This document shows positions 7,640-15,984 of a stretch of DNA of 64,000 bases, one piece after another. The notes under the pieces were generated by a model, which saw only the letters and a program-made list of their open reading frames with translations, did no database searches and was not told the DNA's origin. The DNA lies in the NCBI GenBank assembly GCA_003934925.1, contig JQIX01000014.1, forward strand, positions 37,273 through 101,272, read 5' to 3'. Both the position numbers and the translations under genes were made by a program. The first letter of the stretch is position 1, and every line of letters starts with the position of its first letter. Source of the stretch: Epsilonproteobacteria bacterium (ex Lamellibrachia satsuma) (GTDB taxonomy: Bacteria > Campylobacterota > Campylobacteria > Campylobacterales > Sulfurovaceae).

Positions 7640-8830
7640 CTACTCCGCCTCTACATCTATAATCTCATCAACTTTATTAAGCCCTATTTGACTACTTTTA
7701 TAATGATTGATACTTAGGTACTTGTTTATTGTGTTCGGGTCTTTATGCCCCAATATACCGCTTAGGGTGATAGCTTCTACCTGCTGTTCTGCTAAGGCAC
7801 TTACTAAAATGTTTCTCATGTAGTGCATAGAGAGAGTATCAAGCTCCAGGAACTTTTTGAGCTGCCGCATCTGCCTGTCTATGTTGATGATCTTCTTACC
7901 AGTGATCGGACTCTTGAAAACTAAGCCTTTTCTATCGTCCTTGATCTCCTGTAGTGGTTCGATGATGTAGGGCGGTAACTGGTACTTTTGTTGATCGTCC
8001 GTTTTGGTATCTTCTATCCAATAGTAGTTATGTGTAAAGTCTATGTTCTCCCATTTGAGAGAGAGTATCTCTCCCTTACGCCTACCAGTGAAGCCAAAGA
8101 GAAATAAAGCCTTGTAGTATGGGTTATCATGATAATAGGCGTTAATCCCTGCATAAACCTTTTTAAAGAGGTCTGTAGCGTTGGTGACTATCTTCTTTTG
8201 GCTTGGAACTTTTACTGTAATGCCTAAAGTAGGATTATCTCTAATTATTTTATTTTTCACTGCAAAGTTAAACATAGGTTTTAACACTTCAATAATAGTC
8301 TTTTGGGTTCTAGGCTTTAATCCCTGTTTGTGCATCTCTCTAAGTATTTTCTCGATGTGCATCTCTTTAATGCTATCTAAACTTCTATGACCTATTTTAT
8401 TTTTATCAAATATCTTTTGCCTTTTCTGTTCCTCTTCTGTAGGTCTTCGAGTGACTTTTTTTGGTTTTTTATTTTCTTCTTTGTATGTTCCTAAATATCT
8501 GTTATAGATATTTTTCTTGGTATCACACCAGTCTGTATCTTTTAGGCTCTCAAAGTAAAGTTTAGAGAGTGCATCAAGCTTTATGGTCTTAGTGGGGGTG
8601 TACCCCTCTTCTACCTCTTGCTTGTATGCAGCTGCTTTGAGGTTTGCACTTCTATCTGTGAGATTGTCTTTTTTACTGTAGCCTAATATCTTCTTATGTA
8701 GTTTTCCATCTATCTTAGCCCATAAAAGGTATTTAAATCCATTCTTCTCATGTGATTTAATGCTCTTGTATAGATTAGGATATTTTGTCGGTTTAAAGTC
8801 TTGTAGGTTAATAGCCATCTTTAAGATCAT
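7640..8830 (-). CDS. Tyrosine recombinase (phage-type integrase)
   Basis: 396 residues, the usual length of tRNA-targeting integrases. An N-terminal DUF4102/AP2-like arm-binding region (KYLLWAKIDGKLHKKILGYS) is followed by a core-binding helical domain and the catalytic domain. Arg I is seen in FTGRRKGEILSLKW, the H-x-x-R box as HYMR, the later His in LGHKDPNT and the nucleophile Tyr in INKYL, so the active site is complete. The first ATG (MILKM) may be followed by the true start at MAINLQDF four codons on. It faces attR, as is typical. Confidence 0.93.
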   Translation of the reverse strand: MILKMAINLQDFKPTKYPNLYKSIKSHEKNGFKYLLWAKIDGKLHKKILGYSKKDNLTDRSANLKAAAYKQEVEEGYTPTKTIKLDALSKLYFESLKDTDWCDTKKNIYNRYLGTYKEENKKPKKVTRRPTEEEQKRQKIFDKNKIGHRSLDSIKEMHIEKILREMHKQGLKPRTQKTIIEVLKPMFNFAVKNKIIRDNPTLGITVKVPSQKKIVTNATDLFKKVYAGINAYYHDNPYYKALFLFGFTGRRKGEILSLKWENIDFTHNYYWIEDTKTDDQQKYQLPPYIIEPLQEIKDDRKGLVFKSPITGKKIINIDRQMRQLKKFLELDTLSMHYMRNILVSALAEQQVEAITLSGILGHKDPNTINKYLSINHYKSSQIGLNKVDEIIDVEAE

Positions 8831-8869
8831 CCTTTCAAAGCGGATGTTTAGGAAAGTCCTCTCATCCGT

Positions 8870-8891
8870 GGGGGATACTATGGGGGATACC
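8870..8891 (+). repeat. Right-end GGGGATAC pair and partial att core
   Basis: GGGGATAC at 8871-8878 and GGGGATACC at 8883-8891 repeat the left-end pair with identical 12-bp phasing. Directly before them, 8855-8868 (AGTCCTCTCATCCG) is a 14-bp copy of the att core, a third partial att between integrase and attR. Confidence 0.6.
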
Positions 8892-8999
8892 TCCCTATGG
8901 AATTATTATACATTCAAAAGAATTTAAAAGAGATTAGTTCACGCTATACAAGGGGCTATTGGCTATAATAAGAATTATGAAAAATGATAGGATATTTGC

Positions 9000-9026
9000 T
9001 TCGAGTCCTCTCATCCGCACCATCTA
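9000..9026 (+). repeat. attR: 27-bp copy of the tRNA-Leu 3' end
   Basis: Identical to 3581-3607. The sequence after it (ATTTAAATC onward) is the original chromosomal continuation of the tRNA array. The region 9027-9107 carries a TATAAT at 9068-9073 for the next gene. Confidence 0.92.
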
Positions 9027-9107
9027 TATTTAAATCACGTAAATCTCCAACTTTTTGATATTTATAGTATAATTGTATTATCAAATAAAAAATTTAGAGG
9101 ATCTGTC

Positions 9108-9521
9108 ATGGATAAAAATTTAATTGTCTTTATTGTAATAGGTGCAGGATTTCTTTATTTTATTACTAATTTTGTTGGGGATCTTCAGCAAGAAGATGAC
9201 AGATATAAAAATAGGGAATATCAGCAAGCACATCAATTTGATCAGTATAAAAGTGTAGATAGTATAGGACGAGAAATTTTAGATCTTACAGGGGCTGATG
9301 CCAAAACACAAATATCTGCATGGAATAAAAGTAAATTGAAAAAAGAGTTTATTGAACTTTTCCCGGATTTTGCAGAGTTAAAGCGTTTTGTAAAAGAGAG
9401 AACCAGGGGAGATATTCTGCAAGCAAAGCTATTAAAAACAATTGATCATGCTGAAAGTGAATATTTTGCTGGAAGAGCGAGTGCAGAAGATGCCAAGCGG
9501 ATGCTCAGCACCTTAAAATAA
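9108..9521 (+). CDS. Membrane-anchored hypothetical protein
   Basis: 137 residues: one N-terminal transmembrane helix (LIVFIVIGAGFLYFITNFV, residues 5-23), then a charged helical domain containing ILDLTGADAKTQISAWNKS and a C-terminal helix. A TATAAT box lies 35 bp upstream and an AGAGGATC ribosome site precedes the ATG. It is the first chromosomal gene right of the integrated element and stands alone before two minus-strand lipoprotein genes. No family is recognised; its role is unknown. Confidence 0.7.
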   Translation: MDKNLIVFIVIGAGFLYFITNFVGDLQQEDDRYKNREYQQAHQFDQYKSVDSIGREILDLTGADAKTQISAWNKSKLKKEFIELFPDFAELKRFVKERTRGDILQAKLLKTIDHAESEYFAGRASAEDAKRMLSTLK

Positions 9522-9526
9522 TCATG

Positions 9527-10243
9527 TTAACGGCAAGGATTCGTCATCTGATTTGCATTGCCATAAAGATAAACTTCTACACGTCTGTTGAGTGCTCTGT
9601 TTACGCTACTGTCATTTGGTGCAATAGGTTTATTGTATGAGCATCCTTTGATCTTAGGATATCCATTAACTGCAAGAATATTTGCTACAGTACGTGCTCT
9701 TCTTTCTGAAAGGTTCTGGTTATACTCATAGCTTCCAACATTGTCTGTAAATCCTGCTACACCTACAACGGTTTGAGGATAGTTTTGCAATAACCTTGCT
9801 ATTTTTCCTACTTTGTATCGTGCACTTGAACGGAGTTGTGACGAACCAAACGGGAACATCATACGATCTCTGAACATGATCTTAACATAGTTTGGATGTT
9901 TAGATACAATAATATCTCTATTAGGATCTAATGCTGCCAGTGGATCATTGTTTACACCAGTTCCCAGTGCACGGGCTATTTCATTGGCTTGTTGATCCAT
10001 ACTATATCCAATAGCACCACCTACCGCTGCTCCTAATAAGCCGCCTATTAGTGCTCTTTGGCCTTTATGGTGTCCTTTGGTGTTATATCCTATCAGTGCA
10101 CCGGCTACAGCACCTGTAGCTGCACCTGTTTTTGTTCGATCATAACTGGTGTCTTGAACAAGGCCAGGCTGATTATAGCAACCAGCAAGTATAAAAGCAG
10201 CTACCGTGGAGGCAAGTACAGGTTTAAGTAATTTGATTTTCAT
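9527..10243 (-). CDS. OmpA-family lipoprotein with glycine-zipper domain
   Basis: 238 residues from the ATG at 10243, which has an AAGGAAG site. A lipoprotein signal ends at LAGC (about residues 19-22). Then comes a glycine-zipper region (GAATGAVAGALIGYNTKG and GGLLGAAVGGAIGY), then a C-terminal OmpA-like peptidoglycan-binding domain (GFTDNVGSYEYNQNLSERRA, NRRVEVYL). Family knowledge places it in the outer membrane with the OmpA domain holding peptidoglycan. It follows a shorter glycine-zipper lipoprotein gene, and the zippers are nearly identical, which points to duplication. Confidence 0.9.
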   Translation of the reverse strand: MKIKLLKPVLASTVAAFILAGCYNQPGLVQDTSYDRTKTGAATGAVAGALIGYNTKGHHKGQRALIGGLLGAAVGGAIGYSMDQQANEIARALGTGVNNDPLAALDPNRDIIVSKHPNYVKIMFRDRMMFPFGSSQLRSSARYKVGKIARLLQNYPQTVVGVAGFTDNVGSYEYNQNLSERRARTVANILAVNGYPKIKGCSYNKPIAPNDSSVNRALNRRVEVYLYGNANQMTNPCR

Positions 10244-10284
10244 TTTTACTTCCTTTTGATTTATTTTATAATTTTTGATGGAGA

Positions 10285-10563
10285 CTATTGCCATCCACCT
10301 GTTTCTTGCGGTTCAGGATTCTGCTCATCTATAGCATTGCCTATCGCTGCTCCTGCTGCCGCACCAACTAGACCGCCTATGACAGCACGCTCCCCTTTAT
10401 TATGCCCTTTGGTATTATAGCCTATAACAGAACCAGCTACAGCACCTGTTACAGCACCTGTCTGTGTCGCATTGCTAGGCATTGCTTCTTGACCTGTACA
10501 TCCACTTAACAAGGCAATACTTGCAGTTGAAGCAAGTATGATTCCAACAAAATTCTTTTTCAT
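10285..10563 (-). CDS. Small glycine-zipper lipoprotein
   Basis: 92 residues: signal peptide ending in LLSGC, then the zipper segments TGAVTGAVAGSVIGYNTKG and GGLVGAAAGAAIG, ending shortly afterwards. It matches the N-terminal part of the next gene's product but lacks the OmpA domain. It probably inserts in or packs against the outer membrane; proteins of this type are structural or stress-linked. It is 41 bp upstream of the OmpA-family gene on the same strand, so the two are likely co-transcribed. Confidence 0.85.
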   Translation of the reverse strand: MKKNFVGIILASTASIALLSGCTGQEAMPSNATQTGAVTGAVAGSVIGYNTKGHNKGERAVIGGLVGAAAGAAIGNAIDEQNPEPQETGGWQ

Positions 10564-10625
10564 TTTTGACTCCTTTTATATATTTATATATTGTGATTAT
10601 AGCACAAAAAAGTGTCAGAATTGTG

Positions 10626-11813
10626 TTAAGATTTTACAGATCTTATCTTTTCATGCCACTGCCATAAGGTTTTTTCAAATCCAATTTTTTTTGTTTGATA
10701 AAAGTGTAAAGGTTTGGATAGATAAGACTGTTCTACCCATCCTCCAAAATCATGCGGATATAGATAGGATTTTACATGGGTCTTTATGTGGGAAGGAATA
10801 GGGTAGATTTCACCAGATTTGATAGCTCCCAAGGCTGTATTGATAGCTAAATAGGCACTGTTTGATTTTGGAGAAGAGGCAAGATAGATCACCAGCTGGG
10901 AGAGTGATATTCTGGCTTCCGGGTAACCGATATGTTTGACTATATTCAGGGTAGAACTTGCCAGGTTGAGGGCAGGGGGATTGGCATTACCTATATCTTC
11001 ACTTGCCAAAATAGCCAAACGCCTGGCTATAAACTCAGCAGGTTCTCCTCCATCAATGAGTCTGGCAAGATAGTAGATGGCAGCATCTATATCGCTCCCC
11101 CGGATACTTTTGATCATGGCAGACGTAAGCTCATAATGACTTTCACTCTCAGAGCTGCCTGCCTGCATGGCATGAGGCCGTATTTGCTTTAGTGTAGCAA
11201 GTTTAATAGGTGTTTGTATGATACGGCTGCTTTCCAACAGGTTTAACATAGCCCTCACATCACCTCCACTGGAGAATACAAGGTATTCTGCTGCATCATC
11301 TTCGATGGAAATATCTTCAATTTTGATGATCTTTTGAAGATATTTGTACATTTTGTCCTGGCTCAACGCTGTAAGTTCAAAAAGATGTGAACGTGAGCGC
11401 ATGGCAGCGGTCAAAGAGTAGTAAGGATTTTCCGTAGAGGCACCTATGACAAGGGCAGCATTGTTTTCCATAAAAGGAAGGAGTACTTCTTGTTGGTTTT
11501 TACTGAGTCTATGGACCTCATCTATGAAGATAAGTGGTTTCTGTAAAGCGTTGGTATACTCTTTAAATATTTTACGCAGATCTTCTATTTTGAGGGTAGT
11601 GGCATTCATTTCATAAAAAGGCCTGTCCAGTTGTGTGGCGATCACTCTGGCAAGTGTTGTTTTCCCGCATCCTGGGGGTCCATAGAAAAAAGAGTGGGGC
11701 AGGGCATTAGCCTCTATAAGCTTTCGCAAGGGAGCGCTTATTCCTAAAAGATGTGTCTGTCCGATGATCTCATCAAGGTTTTCAGGACGATATTTAAGTG
11801 CAAGGTTGATCAA
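10626..11813 (-). CDS. rarA: Replication-associated recombination protein A (RarA/MgsA)
   Basis: An AAA+ ATPase that acts at stalled replication forks. 395 residues. The Walker A GPPGCGKT is at 45-52 and the Walker B LIFIDEVHRLS near 95-104; the family-typical opening is YRPENLDEIIGQTHLLG. Sensor region GASTENPYYS and C-terminal tetramerisation part (DIGNANPPALNLA) are present. It is downstream of an rRNA pseudouridine synthase gene by 3 bp and probably shares its mRNA; that link is positional only. Confidence 0.93.
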   Translation of the reverse strand: MINLALKYRPENLDEIIGQTHLLGISAPLRKLIEANALPHSFFYGPPGCGKTTLARVIATQLDRPFYEMNATTLKIEDLRKIFKEYTNALQKPLIFIDEVHRLSKNQQEVLLPFMENNAALVIGASTENPYYSLTAAMRSRSHLFELTALSQDKMYKYLQKIIKIEDISIEDDAAEYLVFSSGGDVRAMLNLLESSRIIQTPIKLATLKQIRPHAMQAGSSESESHYELTSAMIKSIRGSDIDAAIYYLARLIDGGEPAEFIARRLAILASEDIGNANPPALNLASSTLNIVKHIGYPEARISLSQLVIYLASSPKSNSAYLAINTALGAIKSGEIYPIPSHIKTHVKSYLYPHDFGGWVEQSYLSKPLHFYQTKKIGFEKTLWQWHEKIRSVKS

Positions 11814-11816
11814 AAT

Positions 11817-12677
11817 TTAATCTCTTTTATTGAACTTTTTTTGTTTAAATTCTTTCTTTTTTCTGTTTTCCTCTTCCTGTTTTTGTGCATTAACTCTGTT
11901 TTTGATCTCTGCTTTTTCATTTGCTTTCCTGCGCTTCATGAATTTATGAACATCATCATACTCTCTTCGTGAAAAGAAGCGTGTTTTGTTGGTGGGAAGG
12001 TTGTTCAGTTCTATACCTCCGAAGGCTACACGCTTGAGATCAAGTACTTTGGCTTCAAAGTGTCCAAAAAAGCGTCTCAGTTCTCTGTTCTTTCCCTCTG
12101 TGATAGTAACACGGAGTTTGGTAAAACTTTTCCCTTCGGATCTTATTTCAAAATGTGCAAAAGGAGCAAATTCCATACTGTATATCTTACTTTTTTCATG
12201 TGCCCCTGCACGTGCATCATCAAGAACCAATCCCTCTTTCATGGCAGTGATCATCTCTTCTGTGACAGGTTTGTCTATCTTAAGGTTATAAGTACGATCT
12301 AAAGCACTCTCCATAATGGCTGTTGCCACTTCTGGAGAGTCTGTAAGAAGCAAAAGTCCCTCAGAGGCATAGTCAAGCCTACCTACAGGTACAAAGTGTC
12401 TGAATTTGCCTGGCAGTTTATGGTAGATCGTTGCACGTCCCCTGTCGTCTTTTTTGGTAACAAGTACGCCTTTTGGTTTGTTGTAAGCAATGATCGTGAG
12501 CTCTTTGCTGGGTTTCACCTGCCTGCCTTTAACATAAATGTGGTCACCTTCTTCTACTTCATAAGCAAAATCTTTCAACACTTTCTTGTTGAGTGTGACC
12601 TCTCCCGCTTCTATGAGTTTATCTGCTTCTCTTCGTGAGTATTTTGTGTTGTGTGAAATATATTTGTTCAATCTCAT
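11817..12677 (-). CDS. rRNA pseudouridine synthase, RsuA/RluB family
   Basis: 286 residues. An N-terminal S4 RNA-binding domain (MRLNKYISHNTKYSRREADKL onward) is followed by the catalytic RsuA/RluB domain with GRLDYASEGLLLLT; Asp102 is the expected nucleophile. The C-terminus is a long basic tail rich in Lys, Arg and Glu, probably for RNA binding. In Campylobacterota a single enzyme of this type usually modifies 23S rRNA in the RluB manner, but the target cannot be read from sequence. Confidence 0.9.
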   Translation of the reverse strand: MRLNKYISHNTKYSRREADKLIEAGEVTLNKKVLKDFAYEVEEGDHIYVKGRQVKPSKELTIIAYNKPKGVLVTKKDDRGRATIYHKLPGKFRHFVPVGRLDYASEGLLLLTDSPEVATAIMESALDRTYNLKIDKPVTEEMITAMKEGLVLDDARAGAHEKSKIYSMEFAPFAHFEIRSEGKSFTKLRVTITEGKNRELRRFFGHFEAKVLDLKRVAFGGIELNNLPTNKTRFFSRREYDDVHKFMKRRKANEKAEIKNRVNAQKQEEENRKKKEFKQKKFNKRD

Positions 12678-12714
12678 ATCTTATCCGATCTTTATTTACT
12701 TTTGAGCCAAAGGG

Positions 12715-13680
12715 CTACTTTTTAATACCTGCATTAATGAGGTCATGAATATGCAATACGCCAAGGATCTTACCTGAATCGTCAGTAAGAGGCAGAAGTT
12801 GTATGCGATCATTTTCTATTATTTCGAGTGCTTCAGAGGCGAGCAGTTCTGTATTATGATGGCTTTTAGGGTTTTTGCAGGCATAATCTATGGCCAACTG
12901 GTCCAGACTGAATCCTTTTTTCATCAGTGCACGCCGAAGGTCTCCATCACTAAGTAGGGCAGTGAGCTTATTGGATTCATCAACGATAAGCACTGTACCA
13001 AGCTTTCCTTCACTCATTTTCACAATAGCGTCTCTAAGTGTTGTTTTTGTATCAATAATAGGTAAAGATTCAGTTCTCATTAGGTCTTTGATCTTGATAA
13101 AAAGTTTTTTACCTAAAGAACCTCCGGGGTGAAAAGAGGCAAAGTCTTCTTTCTTAAAGCCCCTTTCTTTCATAAGTGCTACTGCCAGGGCATCACCTAA
13201 AGCCATGGTCAGTGTTGTAGAAGTCGTAGGTGCTATGTTGAGAGGACAAGCTTCCTTTTCAACAGAGATATCAAGAAAAACATCTGCATAGTGTGCAAGT
13301 GAAGAATTTTTATTGCCTGTAAATCCAATAAGCGGGATCTCAAAACGTTTGATGTGGGGAAGTATTTTTGTAAGTTCTTCACTCTCGCCACTGCTGCTGA
13401 TAGCAAGTACGGTATCTTCCTTCCCTATCATCCCCAAATCACCATGTAAAGCTTCTGTCGGGTGCAAAAAGAAACTGGATGTTCCCGTACTTGCAAAAGT
13501 AGCAGCCATTTTAGCACCTACCAGGCCGGATTTTCCTACGCCTGTGATGATCAATTTTCCTTTGGTATGCATGATCAATTCAATGGCATCTAAAAAATTC
13601 TGATCAAGACGTTCTGCCATTTTATAGAGAGCATCTGCTTCTATGTGAAATGTTTCTTTTGCAATGTTAATAAGATCCAT
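12715..13680 (-). CDS. kdsD: D-arabinose 5-phosphate isomerase (KdsD/KpsF)
   Basis: Converts ribulose 5-phosphate to arabinose 5-phosphate, the first step to KDO for lipopolysaccharide. 321 residues. A SIS domain occupies about residues 30-170 (GVGKSGLVGAKMAATFASTG, HPTEALHGDLGMI, ISSSGESEE), followed by two CBS modules (LMRTESLPIID and DGDLRRALMKKG). Length and domain order match KdsD. It is 38 bp upstream of the pseudouridine synthase gene on the same strand. Confidence 0.93.
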   Translation of the reverse strand: MDLINIAKETFHIEADALYKMAERLDQNFLDAIELIMHTKGKLIITGVGKSGLVGAKMAATFASTGTSSFFLHPTEALHGDLGMIGKEDTVLAISSSGESEELTKILPHIKRFEIPLIGFTGNKNSSLAHYADVFLDISVEKEACPLNIAPTTSTTLTMALGDALAVALMKERGFKKEDFASFHPGGSLGKKLFIKIKDLMRTESLPIIDTKTTLRDAIVKMSEGKLGTVLIVDESNKLTALLSDGDLRRALMKKGFSLDQLAIDYACKNPKSHHNTELLASEALEIIENDRIQLLPLTDDSGKILGVLHIHDLINAGIKK

Positions 13681-13808
13681 ACGTTACCTTTCATGTTTAT
13701 TTGCTGTTCAAGTATAAGTGCAAACTTTCTTCTGAAGCTTTGATCGATGCCTTAAAGCTTCATTCAAATGAAAATGAATTAGATTATAGCATAGTGAAGG
13801 TTAGGGGG

Positions 13809-13833
13809 TTAAGACCTCTTTACGAGGCCTTAA
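13809..13833. terminator. Hairpin downstream of rnj
   Basis: TTAAGACCTC and GAGGCCTTAA can pair around a short TTTAC loop, with one A-C mismatch. It lies 4 bp beyond the rnj stop on the minus strand. No strong U-tract follows, so termination is likely but not certain. Confidence 0.45.
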
Positions 13834-13836
13834 TGA

Positions 13837-15984
13837 TTAGACGATGAAAATAGTAGGAATGATAAGCGGATATCTCTTTTTGGTACGAACTACATGTTTT
13901 CTGATCGTACTTCTAATTTCATTCTCAATAATTCTGTGATCTTTAAGTGCATCGGGCTTCATGTGCAATAGCATAGTTTCAAGAAGCGCTTCTATCTCTT
14001 TTGCAAATTTTTTATCATCTTTGTCTGCAACAAGCCCATGTGTGTATATGATAGGTTTCCCAACTATTTTTTGGTTGCTTTGTGCAATTTGTGCCACTAC
14101 AGTAATAATACCGTCTTCAGCCAATTTCTGTCTGTCAAGGACTACATCATTTTCAATGGTCATATTGTTCTGGTTATCAATATATGTTTTACCCGTTTTG
14201 ACCGTTTTAACCTTTTTCAGGTACTTAGGAGTGATCTCTACCTGGTCCCCATCACTCATGAGAAGAATATTTCTTTCATCTACACCACAGCTTACTGCTG
14301 TTTTGGCATGCTGGGCAATGTGATTGTACTCACCGTGTACGGGCAAGAAGAATTTAGGCTGTACCAGTCTTAATATGAGTTTCTGTTCTTCCTGCGCTGC
14401 GTGTCCTGAAACGTGGATATCTCCAAACTCTTTATAACGGACGGTTACGCCAGCTTTGATAAGCAGATTCATGAGTTTAGAGACAGAAGCTTCATTTCCG
14501 GGAATAGCAGAGGCAGAGATGATAACTGTATCAGATGGCTTAAGTTTGATATGTCTATGCTCATCTGTTGCCATACGGTTCAATGCTGCCATGGTCTCAC
14601 CCTGAGATCCCGTCGTAACAATGAGTATCTCATGGTCTGCATACTTAGGTACTTCATGTACCTCGATGAAGTGTTTATCATCGATATCTACATATCCCAG
14701 GGCTCTGGTTGTTTCAACATTCCGTTCCATAGAACGACCAATGACACAGATCTTTCTACCTGCTTTAACACCTCTTTCCATGGCTTGGTAGATACGGTGC
14801 ACATTTGAAGAGAAAGTAGACATGATTACTCTTCCTTTTGCAAGGCTAAAGAGTGTATCGAACGTTTTACCTACAACTGCTTCACTCTTTGTAAATCCCT
14901 GGTTGTGGGAGTTTGTAGAGTCAGAGAAGAGACAAAGTACACCTTTGGCTCCATAATGTGCAAAGCGCTGCAAGTCTGTTGTATAGCCATCAATAGGTGT
15001 ATGGTCTATCTTGAAGTCAGCAGTATGGACAAGTGTGCCTGCAGGTGTCTCTATGGCAAGGGAACATGCATCAATGATAGAGTGGGTCATATGCATGAAT
15101 TCTACTTTAAATTCGCCGATATCATACTGTTTTCGTTTAGTGATAAAGTTAAAGTATTTTGTATCTGCCTTAAGTCCATGCTCATTGAATTTGTTCTCTA
15201 TCATCGCAAGGGCAAGCGGTGTAGCATAGATAGGGAATTTCAACTCTTTAAAGAGGTAGGGCATAGCACCGATATGGTCTTCATGGCCATGGGTAATGAC
15301 GATCGCTTTGATCTTGTTCTTGATCGCATGCAGGTACGAGAAATCAGGTACGAGAATATCAACACCATGCATGGTCTCATCCGGGAAACTCATTCCTACA
15401 TCAATGATTATGGCAGAGTTTTCTGTCTCAAGTACAGCCATATTCCCACCGATTTCGCCAAGACCGCCCAGCGGAGTGAATCTTACTTTCCCTTTGCTGG
15501 CTATATCTATCTGCTTCCAAGGATGCATTCTTGCCTCTTGAACACGGTTGTTCTCATTGATAGAAGTTCTCATCTCATCACTTACAGTAGTAACGTTTTT
15601 TCTTTTGCCTCTACCCTTTCCTCCTCCGCTGCGGTTTGGATTGTTAGGTTTGCCGCCCGGTTTTTGATTAGGGTTCGGTTTTCTGTTTTGGTTAGGATTG
15701 CGGTTGGCATTTCTATTTTGGTTAGTATTCTGGCCTTTAGGATTCTGCCCATCATTTTGGTTTTTGTTTGGGTTATGTTTCCTGTTTTGATTGCTTCTGT
15801 TAGGGTTGCTGTTGTCTGCTTTATTGCCCTCTTGCCTGTTTCTGCTCTGTGTATTGGCTTCTTGAGATTTTCTGTTTGGGTTTGGCGTATTATTATTTTG
15901 TCTATGAGGGTTGGGTCTTCTGTCTCTCTGCGGCTTTCGCCCTTGATTTTGAGAGTTTTCGTTGTTTTGATCGTTGTTTTCCAT
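13837..15984 (-). CDS. rnj: Ribonuclease J with long disordered N-terminus
   Basis: A metallo-beta-lactamase/beta-CASP exo- and endoribonuclease for mRNA decay and rRNA maturation. 715 residues. Residues 1-135 are low-complexity (Asn, Pro, Gln, Arg, Lys). The catalytic core follows, with HGHEDHIGA at 232-240, HTADFKID, SDSTNSHN, HVSGHAAQEE and LPVHGEYNH. The C-terminal domain continues to the end. Extended N-termini are known in Helicobacter RNase J, where they bind partners; here the composition is extreme. The ATG lies inside the rsmA 3' end, an 83-bp overlap. Confidence 0.93.
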   Translation of the reverse strand: MENNDQNNENSQNQGRKPQRDRRPNPHRQNNNTPNPNRKSQEANTQSRNRQEGNKADNSNPNRSNQNRKHNPNKNQNDGQNPKGQNTNQNRNANRNPNQNRKPNPNQKPGGKPNNPNRSGGGKGRGKRKNVTTVSDEMRTSINENNRVQEARMHPWKQIDIASKGKVRFTPLGGLGEIGGNMAVLETENSAIIIDVGMSFPDETMHGVDILVPDFSYLHAIKNKIKAIVITHGHEDHIGAMPYLFKELKFPIYATPLALAMIENKFNEHGLKADTKYFNFITKRKQYDIGEFKVEFMHMTHSIIDACSLAIETPAGTLVHTADFKIDHTPIDGYTTDLQRFAHYGAKGVLCLFSDSTNSHNQGFTKSEAVVGKTFDTLFSLAKGRVIMSTFSSNVHRIYQAMERGVKAGRKICVIGRSMERNVETTRALGYVDIDDKHFIEVHEVPKYADHEILIVTTGSQGETMAALNRMATDEHRHIKLKPSDTVIISASAIPGNEASVSKLMNLLIKAGVTVRYKEFGDIHVSGHAAQEEQKLILRLVQPKFFLPVHGEYNHIAQHAKTAVSCGVDERNILLMSDGDQVEITPKYLKKVKTVKTGKTYIDNQNNMTIENDVVLDRQKLAEDGIITVVAQIAQSNQKIVGKPIIYTHGLVADKDDKKFAKEIEALLETMLLHMKPDALKDHRIIENEIRSTIRKHVVRTKKRYPLIIPTIFIV

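Larger units (their letters stand above)
3581..9026. mobile_element. 5.4-kb integrative element in tRNA-Leu
   Basis: The element is bounded by a perfect 27-bp direct repeat of the tRNA-Leu 3' end (3581-3607 and 9000-9026). It has a tyrosine recombinase next to the right end, an excisionase-like HTH gene, a wHTH-like gene, a possible replication protein and small unknown genes. Nearly all are on the minus strand with 4-bp or 14-bp overlaps. No capsid, large terminase, relaxase, secretion or obvious defence gene is seen. It is therefore a cryptic minimal integrative element or a satellite whose helper is elsewhere; the sequence alone cannot decide. The full repeats, int and overlapping gene starts suggest it has not decayed. 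Confidence 0.9.

Noticed and set aside
3581..9026. Assigning the element to a named phage-satellite class
   Set aside because: No packaging, capsid-remodelling or primase gene is recognised, so a class name would be invented.
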